A DNA stretch of 24,046 nt, taken from NCBI GenBank assembly GCA_035457105.1, contig DATIBX010000137.1, forward strand, positions 1-24,046, read 5' to 3'. Below are positions 5,990 through 12,873 of the stretch, piece after piece. Below the pieces are notes generated by a model that saw nothing but the letters and a program-made list of their open reading frames with translations, ran no database searches and was not told the DNA's origin. The position numbers and the translations under genes were made by a program. Numbering within the stretch: the first letter of the stretch is position 1; every line of letters begins with the position of its first letter. Origin of the DNA: PSRF01 sp035457105. Lineage in GTDB: Bacteria > Acidobacteriota > Blastocatellia > Pyrinomonadales > Pyrinomonadaceae.

Positions 5990-7072
5990 TTATTGCCCTT
6001 TGCCCAAAACGACAAGTTCAGGTTTCATGGCTTCAATTGACACTCTTCTGGCTACCTCTTCAGCTACCCTTCGGAAGGCAACGGCCTGGGGTGAATCGGG
6101 CTTTCCGACTACGACGGGAATTCCTATATCCCCACCTTCCCTGACTTCGATGCCCAGCGGAATTGAGCCTAAAAATGGCACATGGTACTGCTCGGCCAGC
6201 TTCTCGCCACCTCCTTCGCCGAAGATGTTGTACCTGTTTCCAGTATCTGGAGCGATGAAATAACTCATGTTTTCGACCACGCCCAGAACCGGGATCGCTA
6301 CAGTTTCAAACATTCTCAGCGCCCGGCGCACATCCGCAATTGCGACGTCCTGAGGCGTCGTTACGAGTACTGCGCCCTGAACTGGAACCAACTGAGCGAG
6401 TGAAAGTTGAACATCACCAGTACCGGGCGGCATATCTACAATCAAGTAATCGAGTTCGCCCCACTTAACGTCGGAAAGAAATTGTTTGACCAGGCCGTGC
6501 AAGATGGGGCCGCGGACGATCATTGGCTTATCGCCCGGTTGTAGCACGGCCATCGACATCAGCTTGATACCGTAAGCCTCGATCGGCACTAACCGGTTGC
6601 CATCAACTTCGGGTCGAGCGTCGCTAGCTCCGAGCATGATCGGAACATTTGGTCCATAAACATCCGCATCCATCAAGCCAACCCGGGCTCCATCCAATGC
6701 CAGAGAGACAGCCAGATTGACCGCGACGGTTGACTTGCCGACGCCGCCTTTGCCTGATGACACCGCGACGATATTGCGAACACCTTCGATGACTACTTTT
6801 TCTCCAAGACCTCGACCCCTCGGCACTTCTGCGTCCATAACAACGGATACAGAAGTTACACCCGGCAGCGCTCCGACGATTTCCTTGGCAGCACTTTCCA
6901 TTTCGGCTTTCACGGGACAGGCAGGAGTCGTTAGGACGATACGAAACGAAACGTCACCACCACTAATTTTGAGGTCGCGAATGAAACCAAGCGCAACTAT
7001 ATCTTTGTGGAGATCGGGATCTTTGATTTGACGGAGATTGTCTAGTATTAATTGTTCAGTTAGTTCAGTCAT
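5990..7072 (-). CDS. mrp: Mrp/ApbC-type P-loop ATPase, Fe-S cluster carrier, lacking the CPxC motif
   Basis: A 360-residue Mrp/NBP35-family ATPase. An N-terminal MIP18-type domain (residues ~5-85, with LTTPACPVKAEM and Cys52) precedes the nucleotide-binding domain, which carries the deviant Walker A SSGKGGVGKST (~105-115), DADVYGPN, VDMPPGTGD and TTPQD motifs. Family members transfer Fe-S clusters to apo-proteins and work as dimers. In E. coli ApbC, ENMS is followed by a Cys-x2-Cys pair that bridges a cluster across the dimer. Here the segment reads ENMSYFIAPDTGNRYNIFG and has no cysteine. Relatives lacking this motif are known in other phyla, so this is probably a subfamily trait. The start at 7072 fits the family; the longer frame to 7156 would add 28 residues without a match. 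It is divergent from the NifU-like gene. Confidence 0.92.
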   Translation of the reverse strand: MTELTEQLILDNLRQIKDPDLHKDIVALGFIRDLKISGGDVSFRIVLTTPACPVKAEMESAAKEIVGALPGVTSVSVVMDAEVPRGRGLGEKVVIEGVRNIVAVSSGKGGVGKSTVAVNLAVSLALDGARVGLMDADVYGPNVPIMLGASDARPEVDGNRLVPIEAYGIKLMSMAVLQPGDKPMIVRGPILHGLVKQFLSDVKWGELDYLIVDMPPGTGDVQLSLAQLVPVQGAVLVTTPQDVAIADVRRALRMFETVAIPVLGVVENMSYFIAPDTGNRYNIFGEGGGEKLAEQYHVPFLGSIPLGIEVREGGDIGIPVVVGKPDSPQAVAFRRVAEEVARRVSIEAMKPELVVLGKGQ

Positions 7073-7138
7073 AGGTATGTGTCTAAAGCTGGTTAGTTTA
7101 AATAGAAGCCTATCTGATAGGTGCACTTTTGACAAACC

Positions 7139-7170
7139 TTGGAGTGCGCGGGGCACCGGCGGCGCCCTGT
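7139..7170. repeat. GGAGTGCGC palindromic repeat, single arm (copy 3)
   Basis: A single arm, CCTTGGAGTGCGCGGGGCAC then CGGCGGCGCCC, related to the arms at 602-695 and 4481-4571 but without an inverted partner. It can fold on itself through GGGC and GCCC. It lies between the divergent mrp and NifU-like genes, 13 bases before the proposed start of the latter, so it would be in or just before its leader. Confidence 0.65.
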
Positions 7171-7182
7171 TAAGTTGAGATT

Positions 7183-7761
7183 TTGTTGAGTACTACAGAA
7201 ATACTGCGGGAACACTTCCTGCATCCTCGAAACGTTGGCGAAGCTGACGAACCTAGATTCATTGGCCGAGCGGCGTCAGTGGGTTGTGGTGCGCTTGTCG
7301 AGTTTTCCATTCAGATAGACGATACTCACAAGATTCTTCAGGCAAAGTTCCGAGCCGTTGGCTGTGATGTCCTCGTATCGGGGTCGTCATTGCTAAGTGA
7401 GGCAGTGGTTGGCAGGTCCACTGCGGAAGCTGCTAACAACGTTCAATCGTCGGCTCTTGTCGACGAGTTCGAAGGTATCGAGGACAGTCGCAAGGCTTGC
7501 CTGGCTTTAGCCGCACGCGCGCTCATTTCTGCTCTCCAGGAGTACAGTAATGCGGCGCGTGAAGAATGGGTCGGAGAAGAAGCACTCATTTGCACCTGTT
7601 TTTTTGTCTCAGAGCGGACAATTGAACACGAGATCCAGGACAGAGGACTAACTACAATCAGCGAAGTCACGCGAGTATGCAGTGCTGGCGGAGGCTGCGG
7701 CTCGTGCCATCAGTTGATTCAAGAAATACTTGACTCAACCTCCCAAGAACCCAACGCTTAA
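7183..7761 (+). CDS. nifU: NifU-like Fe-S scaffold: IscU-type domain plus BFD-like [2Fe-2S] domain
   Basis: A 192-residue two-domain protein. Residues ~5-122 are an IscU/NifU-N scaffold domain with the three cluster cysteines Cys35 (ASVGCGALVEF), Cys61 (FRAVGCDVLVSGSSLLSE) and Cys106 (DSRKACLALAARAL). Residues ~132-185 are a BFD-like [2Fe-2S] domain as in the middle of NifU, with Cys137-x-Cys139 and Cys172-x2-Cys175 (GGGCGSC) plus an extra Cys166. The usual C-terminal Nfu domain is absent. The scaffold Asp in CGD is Ala37, and the His before the third Cys is Ala105. The start is a TTG at 7183 or 7186; an in-frame stop lies at 7171 and no ATG is available. The NifS-type gene begins 16 bases after its stop, so the two are probably co-transcribed. 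Function is scaffold-like by family; activity with these substitutions is inference. Confidence 0.85.
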   Translation: MLSTTEILREHFLHPRNVGEADEPRFIGRAASVGCGALVEFSIQIDDTHKILQAKFRAVGCDVLVSGSSLLSEAVVGRSTAEAANNVQSSALVDEFEGIEDSRKACLALAARALISALQEYSNAAREEWVGEEALICTCFFVSERTIEHEIQDRGLTTISEVTRVCSAGGGCGSCHQLIQEILDSTSQEPNA

Positions 7762-7777
7762 CCAAAGACCAAAGACC

Positions 7778-8962
7778 ATGATTTACCTGGACAATAACGC
7801 CACCACTCGCATTGCTCCCGAAGTCGCCGCCGCAATGCTTCCCTATCTAAACACCTTCTTCGGTAATCCATCATCAGCTCACGCGCTTGGTCGTGAAATG
7901 AAGCGGGCCGTTGAGAACGCGCGTCAGGAAGTGGCGGAATTGATTGGCGCTGCCGATGCTTCTGAGGTTGTCTTCACCTCATGCGGTTCTGAGTCGGACA
8001 ATTGGGCCATCAGCGGAGCCCTTGCCGCTCAACCTGAGAAGAAACACATAGTGACTACCAAGGTCGAACACGAGGCCGTAAGAAACTTGTGCAAACGCCT
8101 TGAGACTCAAGGTTGTGAAGTCAGCTGGATAGGTGTGAATTCAGAGGGCGAGTTGGACATGGACGCCTTGCAGCAGTCGCTGCGTGAGGACACTGCGATA
8201 GTTTCGGTAATGCTGGCCAACAATGAAACTGGCGTACTGTTCCCCGTTAATGAGATAGGTCGGCTTGTACGCGAGCGTACAAACGCGCTCTTTCATGTTG
8301 ATGGTGTTCAGGCAGTGGGAAAGATACCAATCGATCTAAAGTCATGGCAGGTAGATCTCTTTGCCTTGTCTGGTCACAAGTTTCATGCGCCGCAAGGTAT
8401 TGGAGCGATGTACATTCGGCGCGGAGTTGAGCTTCCTTCCTTCATGGTTGGGGGTAAACAGGAAGATGGCCGTCGCGCCGGAACGTCCGCGGTTCCAGGC
8501 ATTGTCGGACTTGGTGCTGCTTGCCGGCTGGCACGTTTAGAAGATGATCACGATCGGATACTTAACCTTCGCAACTCACTCGAGGACAGCATTCTTAGCC
8601 AGATTCCGAATGCTCGGCTGAATGGACCAGCTGATCGAACCAAACGTCTGCCAAACACTTCCAATATTTCTTTCGAGTACGTTGAAGGTCAAAACATCCT
8701 CACTCATCTCGACGAGGCGGGCATTTGTGTGTCAACGGGTTCAGCGTGTCACTCGTCAAGCCATGAATCTTCGCCAACGCTACGAGCGATGAATGTTCCC
8801 TATACAGCGGCGCAGGGATCGATCCGTTTTTCCATCGGTAGATATAACACCGATGCCGAGATACACGAGACCCTGAATGTGTTACCGGGAATTATCAAAA
8901 AGCTCGTGGACATGTCGCCTTACGAAAATGAGCTGAAAGCCCTTTACGCGAAGAAAGGTTAA
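7778..8962 (+). CDS. nifS: Cysteine desulfurase, NifS/IscS type
   Basis: A 394-residue pyridoxal-phosphate enzyme that takes sulfur from cysteine as a persulfide and gives it to the scaffold. Visible landmarks are the N-terminal IYLDNNATT, FFGNPSSAH, His99 in KVEHEA (stacking on the cofactor), HVDGVQA (Asp175), the PLP lysine Lys201 in SGHKFHAPQG, GRRAGT, and the catalytic Cys324 in STGSACHS. The short active-site loop is of the NifS/IscS (group I) kind. The ATG at 7778 gives the standard N-terminus; a longer frame from 7730 would overlap the scaffold gene and add unrelated residues. No clear Shine-Dalgarno site precedes it (ACCAAAGACCAAAGACC), which fits translational coupling to the NifU-like gene just upstream. 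Confidence 0.93.
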   Translation: MIYLDNNATTRIAPEVAAAMLPYLNTFFGNPSSAHALGREMKRAVENARQEVAELIGAADASEVVFTSCGSESDNWAISGALAAQPEKKHIVTTKVEHEAVRNLCKRLETQGCEVSWIGVNSEGELDMDALQQSLREDTAIVSVMLANNETGVLFPVNEIGRLVRERTNALFHVDGVQAVGKIPIDLKSWQVDLFALSGHKFHAPQGIGAMYIRRGVELPSFMVGGKQEDGRRAGTSAVPGIVGLGAACRLARLEDDHDRILNLRNSLEDSILSQIPNARLNGPADRTKRLPNTSNISFEYVEGQNILTHLDEAGICVSTGSACHSSSHESSPTLRAMNVPYTAAQGSIRFSIGRYNTDAEIHETLNVLPGIIKKLVDMSPYENELKALYAKKG

Positions 8963-9505
8963 TCCAGAAAAGTAGGAATAGTATGAGGATCGTCTTCGAT
9001 TTTTCTCAGCGTCTCTCTGCGACACCTCGGCGTCCCTCTGCGTAACGAGGCTATAGTCCTCTACTAAGAGGCGTGACACGAAGACTCGCGAAACGCAGAG
9101 ACGCTGAGGTGACGCAGAGAGACGCACGGGAAGCGACTACCTATGGCAAATTCTGTGAAGCTCGTGCATGTTGGCTCCTCAGTTGTGTTGGCGTCTTTCT
9201 AAGTGGTTTCACGGTCGCATAACTGCGCCGTCTAAGAACCTTCGCTGATTATCTTCTTTTGTGGACTGTGCTTTGCTGGTAGAATTTAGCGGCAGAAGTT
9301 GAAAGTCCAGCTTTCCGCCAGAGTTAGCTCCCCAGCATTTCCGGAGTAGCCGTAGATGTCATTTGAAAAGCCGGGTTGGTGCGTGAAATTCCTCGGTTGA
9401 AACACTGAGTAGCGCAGATCTGCGCAAGGCAGAAGCCAATCGTGACACCCTGGCCGTGGTTGTAATTTGTCCAAAACCCAATTTGAAGAGGTCTAAAATA
9501 ATCAA
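8963..9505. other. 543-base intergenic region upstream of korA
   Basis: No convincing gene on either strand. The first part holds the long inverted repeat at 9009-9125. The remainder contains a 14-base perfect palindrome GCGCAGATCTGCGC (9412-9425), 80 bases before korA, which could be an operator or a small hairpin in the leader. A weak promoter-like TAGAAT lies near 9280. AGAGG about 15 bases before the korA ATG is rather far for a ribosome binding site. Confidence 0.5.
9009..9125. repeat. Inverted repeat with CTCTGCGTC-rich arms
   Basis: 9009-9043 (GCGTCTCTCTGCGACACCTC and on) is an imperfect reverse complement of 9093-9125, with a 49-base loop. Each arm itself contains two related units of the form GCGTC-TCTCTGCG, so the arms are internally repetitive. 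It lies 46 bases after the cysteine desulfurase stop and may end that transcript. Confidence 0.75.
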
Positions 9506-11365
9506 ATGAGCACTGTTATCGAGCCGCCAATCACACTTGAAAAGAATCTGGAAGAGGTTGAGACGGTTACTATCCGCTTTGCAGGCGATTCCGGAGATGG
9601 AATGCAGTTGACGGGAACGCAGTTCACCAATACTTCTGCGGTACTCGGCAATGACATTTCCACGCTTCCTGACTTTCCGGCTGAAATCCGAGCTCCAGCG
9701 GGAAGTCTTCCTGGAGTTAGCGGTTTCCAACTCAACTTCTCCAGCCATGACATCAAGACGCCGGGTGATCAACCCAACGTACTGGTGGCTATGAATCCAG
9801 CGGCGCTCAAGGTCAACCTCGCTGATCTGGAAGATGGCGGAACGCTCATCGTCAACACCGACAGCTTCACTGCAGAGAATCTAAAGTACGCGAACTACGC
9901 GTCGAATCCGCTCGAGGATAACTCGCTTGCCGGTTACCGAGTTCATAAGCTGCCTATCTCAACGCTCAATATGAACGCGTTGAAAGGCAACGTCGAACTC
10001 TCTCGCAAGGAAATTGATCGTTCAAAAAACTTCTTCGCGCTCGGAGTGCTTTATTGGCTTTACGACCGGCCAATGGATACAACGCTGTCATGGATCAGGA
10101 GTAAGTTTGCAAAGAGTCCGGAGCTGGCCAAAGCGAATGAGATCGCTTTGAAGACCGGATACAACTTCGCCGATACGACGGAAGTATTCACTACACATTA
10201 CACCGTCAAGAAGGCTCAAATTGCTCCAGGTAAATATCGGAAGCTTACTGGTAACGAAGCGACTGCAATTGGTTTTATTGCTGCTTCACAACTTTCAGGG
10301 CGACCGCTGTTCTACGGTTCATACCCGATCACGCCAGCCTCCGATATTCTGCACGAACTTTCACGTCACAAGTCTTTCGGCGTAAAGACGTTTCAAGCTG
10401 AAGACGAGATCGCTGCAGTCTGTGCTGCGATTGGAGCAAGCTTTGCCGGTCAAATCGGTTTAACTGGTACGTCTGGACCAGGCGTGGCTCTGAAGCAGGA
10501 AGCGATTGGTCTCGCCGTAATGACAGAGCTACCGTTGGTCATAGTTAACGTGCAACGTGGTGGACCATCCACCGGTTTGCCTACCAAAACTGAACAGGCC
10601 GATCTTTTCCAGGCCGTCTGGGGCCGCAACGGAGAATGCCCCGCGTTGGTCGTAGCTCCTGCAACTCCCGGCGATTGTTTCCACATGGCTATCGAGGCTG
10701 TGCGTCTTGCGTTCAAGTACATGGTTCCCGTCTTCTACCTGTCAGACGGATATCTCGCAAACGGAGCTGAACCCTGGGCCATTCCTGAGATCAGCAAGTT
10801 GCCCAAGATCGAGGTGAAGTTCGCGACTGATCCGGCGACCTTTATGCCGTACTCGCGCGACGCGGAGACATTGGCGCGTCCATTCGCTCTACCCGGTACG
10901 CCAGGTTTGGAGCATCGCATCGGCGGTATCGAGAAACAGCACATCACCGGTAACGTCAATTACGATCCTGAAAATCACCACCTTATGGTCAAGCTTCGTC
11001 AGGAGAAGGTTGATCGTGCCGTCAACGATATTCCGTTGGTGGAAGTGATGGGTGAGAAAACAGGCAAGGTTCTGGTCCTGGGCTGGGGTTCGACCTTTGG
11101 TTCGATCAGTTCAGCTGTCGAAAGAATGCAGAAGGAAGGCAAGAGTGTTTCGTCTGCACACTTGCGGCATCTGAACCCATTCCCGAAGAATCTTGGTGAA
11201 GTGCTTTCAAGTTTTGAGACGGTAATCATTCCGGAAATGAACCTGGGCCAACTCTGTACAATGATTCGCGCGAAATACCTGATCGACGCGGTGCCCTTCT
11301 CGAAGGTGAAAGGAAGGCCTTTCCAGATCAGGGAGATCGTCCGAAAGGTTGAGGAGTATCTATAA
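9506..11365 (+). CDS. korA: 2-oxoacid:ferredoxin oxidoreductase, fused gamma-alpha subunit (KorA type)
   Basis: A 619-residue subunit that joins the gamma domain (residues ~20-200, beginning VTIRFAGDSGDGMQLTG) to the alpha domain (from ~250). The alpha domain carries YPITPASD (~273), FQAEDEIAAVCAAIGASFAG, TGTSGPG and VNVQRGGPSTGLPTKTEQ, all hallmarks of the 2-oxoglutarate:ferredoxin oxidoreductase branch. With KorB it would convert a 2-oxoacid, CoA and oxidised ferredoxin to acyl-CoA, CO2 and reduced ferredoxin in the cytoplasm. The reaction can run forward in an oxidative TCA cycle or in reverse for CO2 fixation. korB follows after about 35 bases, so the two form one operon. Substrate choice (2-oxoglutarate rather than pyruvate or branched-chain acids) is by family resemblance only. 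Confidence 0.9.
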   Translation: MSTVIEPPITLEKNLEEVETVTIRFAGDSGDGMQLTGTQFTNTSAVLGNDISTLPDFPAEIRAPAGSLPGVSGFQLNFSSHDIKTPGDQPNVLVAMNPAALKVNLADLEDGGTLIVNTDSFTAENLKYANYASNPLEDNSLAGYRVHKLPISTLNMNALKGNVELSRKEIDRSKNFFALGVLYWLYDRPMDTTLSWIRSKFAKSPELAKANEIALKTGYNFADTTEVFTTHYTVKKAQIAPGKYRKLTGNEATAIGFIAASQLSGRPLFYGSYPITPASDILHELSRHKSFGVKTFQAEDEIAAVCAAIGASFAGQIGLTGTSGPGVALKQEAIGLAVMTELPLVIVNVQRGGPSTGLPTKTEQADLFQAVWGRNGECPALVVAPATPGDCFHMAIEAVRLAFKYMVPVFYLSDGYLANGAEPWAIPEISKLPKIEVKFATDPATFMPYSRDAETLARPFALPGTPGLEHRIGGIEKQHITGNVNYDPENHHLMVKLRQEKVDRAVNDIPLVEVMGEKTGKVLVLGWGSTFGSISSAVERMQKEGKSVSSAHLRHLNPFPKNLGEVLSSFETVIIPEMNLGQLCTMIRAKYLIDAVPFSKVKGRPFQIREIVRKVEEYL

Positions 11366-11402
11366 GAGCGGTTAGCAGCAGTAAGTCTAATCAGGAGTAA
11401 TG

Positions 11403-12527
11403 ATGAGCACACAAAGCAACGGACAAAATGGTAACGGAAACGGCAACACCCCCATCGTCGAAGCAGTGTCTGCTGATAGCGAAGTTGGCTCTGCAGTGTC
11501 AGGACGCGTAGCTCCACCTCCAGGGCAATTGAAGAAAGCTGACTTCATCTCAGATCAGGAAGTTCGCTGGTGTCCGGGTTGCGGCGATTACGCCATTCTG
11601 AACAACGTTCAGAAAGTTATGCCTGAACTCGGGATCCCTCGCGAGAAAATGGTTTTTGTCTCGGGCATTGGCTGCTCGTCACGCTTTCCTTATTACATGA
11701 ATACATATGGATTCCACAGTATTCATGGTCGAGCCCCGGCAATTGCCACAGGCATTAAATGTGCCAACCCGGATCTAAATGTCTGGGTAATAACTGGCGA
11801 CGGCGATGCGCTATCAATTGGCGGCAATCACTTCATGCATGCAATTCGTCGCAACCTCGACATCAACTACATCCTCTTCAACAACCGGATTTACGGTTTA
11901 ACGAAGGGTCAGTACAGCCCGACTTCAGAGTTTGGTAAGAAAACCAAATCGACACCAGCAGGAACCATCGACTATCCAGTGAATCCGCTGTCGCTGGCGA
12001 TTGCCAGTGAATCAACATTTGTCGCGCGCTCAATCGATATCGACGTCAAACATCTCGGCGGCATTGTTGAAGCTGCGGCGAAACACAAAGGCATCTCATT
12101 CATCGAGGTTTATCAGAACTGCAACATCTTCAACGATCACGCGTTCGAGTACTTCACCGAACGATCAGTCAGGTCAGACCGTGTTCTCTATCTAGAGCAT
12201 GGCAAGCCGATGGTGTTTGGCAAAGATCGGAATAAAGGAATACGGATGAATGGTGCTCATCCGGAAGTAGTAACGCTCGGTGAAAACGGAATTACCGAGA
12301 ACGACCTTCTCGTGCACGACATCTACCTCAAGGATCCTTCAGTTGCATTCATGCTGGCTCGGATGGAGCAACCTGACTTTCCTCAGCCGGTTGGCATCTT
12401 CCGCGCGGTGGAGCGTCCCACCTATGAAGACATGATGATTGATCAAATTGATTCAGCCATCGCCAAGTCCGGACCTGGAAATTTGGAAAAGCTTCTTAAC
12501 AGCGGTGAGACGTGGGTTGTTGAATAG
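11403..12527 (+). CDS. korB: 2-oxoacid:ferredoxin oxidoreductase, beta subunit (KorB type)
   Basis: A 374-residue thiamine-diphosphate subunit. After a ~35-residue Asn/Gly-rich disordered N-terminus come VRWCPGCGDYAIL, VSGIGCSSRFPYY, HGRAPAIATGIK, the TPP/Mg motif TGDGDALSIGGNHF with LFNNRIYGLTKGQ, and YQNCNIFND. The Cys pair of CPGC, the Cys of GIGCSS and that of YQNC are the four ligands of the proximal [4Fe-4S] cluster in this family. No separate delta (2x[4Fe-4S]) subunit is encoded here, as is usual for the Kor type. Two ATG codons are in tandem at 11400 and 11403; the AGGAG at 11393-11397 is better spaced for the second. A hairpin repeat follows the stop codon. Confidence 0.92.
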   Translation: MSTQSNGQNGNGNGNTPIVEAVSADSEVGSAVSGRVAPPPGQLKKADFISDQEVRWCPGCGDYAILNNVQKVMPELGIPREKMVFVSGIGCSSRFPYYMNTYGFHSIHGRAPAIATGIKCANPDLNVWVITGDGDALSIGGNHFMHAIRRNLDINYILFNNRIYGLTKGQYSPTSEFGKKTKSTPAGTIDYPVNPLSLAIASESTFVARSIDIDVKHLGGIVEAAAKHKGISFIEVYQNCNIFNDHAFEYFTERSVRSDRVLYLEHGKPMVFGKDRNKGIRMNGAHPEVVTLGENGITENDLLVHDIYLKDPSVAFMLARMEQPDFPQPVGIFRAVERPTYEDMMIDQIDSAIAKSGPGNLEKLLNSGETWVVE

Positions 12528-12873
12528 CCTCCGCTCGTAGTCATTTCCGCAACGCTGTCCGACATGCTTCAGCGTGTCGGCGAGACTGGCGAATCATTCC
12601 GAGGCAAGAATTCCTTAAGGTTCTCATCTTGAGAGTTCTCTCTCTGTCGACGACAAGCTGAAGCATGTCGTACATTCGGTCCGCCGCCACCAAAAACCGC
12701 AAACCATAAAAATCCTTTTTGGCTTGCGAAAGGTCATGCGTGACCCAATGTTGCCAAAGCTCAAGCCCTGGGCTGAAATTGGCCAACACCTTTGGTATTA
12801 CCCGCAAAAACTTCTACAAGCACTTTCTCGTATTATCAACGCTTCACCACTGTCTGCAGTCGGAGAGATCATC
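12528..12873. other. 346-base intergenic region between korB and the serine hydrolase
   Basis: It contains the paired GACATGCTTCAGC hairpins at 12559-12670 and then about 200 bases in which I see no gene I can support. The hydrolase start is fixed by GGAGAG at 12862-12867. An 88-codon minus-strand frame at 12541-12807 starts with TTG and runs through the hairpins, so I do not call it a gene. Confidence 0.5.
12559..12670. repeat. GACATGCTTCAGC hairpin repeat, inverted pair
   Basis: Unit 1 (12559-12580, CCGACATGCTTCAGCGTGTC plus GG) and unit 2 (12651-12670, CGACAAGCTGAAGCATGTCG) are each short hairpins with stems of 8-10 pairs, and unit 2 is close to the reverse complement of unit 1. A 70-base spacer separates them. 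This is REP/BIME-like geometry, in a different sequence family from the GGAGTGCGC repeats. The first unit lies about 30 bases past the korB stop and may protect or end the korAB message. Confidence 0.7.

Noticed and set aside
7730..7777. 16-residue extension of the cysteine desulfurase
   Set aside because: It overlaps the scaffold gene and precedes the standard MIYLDNNATT start.
602..9125. CRISPR array from the repeated palindromes
   Set aside because: Copies are kilobases apart, inverted and variable, with no regular spacers and no cas genes.
9359..9772. Minus-strand frame of 137 codons overlapping the korA start
   Set aside because: More than half lies antisense to a certain gene, and the residues resemble no known protein.
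12541..12807. Minus-strand frame of 88 codons between korB and the serine hydrolase
   Set aside because: It starts with TTG, has no clear ribosome binding site or recognisable motif, and its second half is made by the two hairpin repeats.
12724..12873. 50-residue N-terminal extension of the serine hydrolase
   Set aside because: It would precede a complete signal peptide, and GGAGAG is placed for the ATG at 12874.
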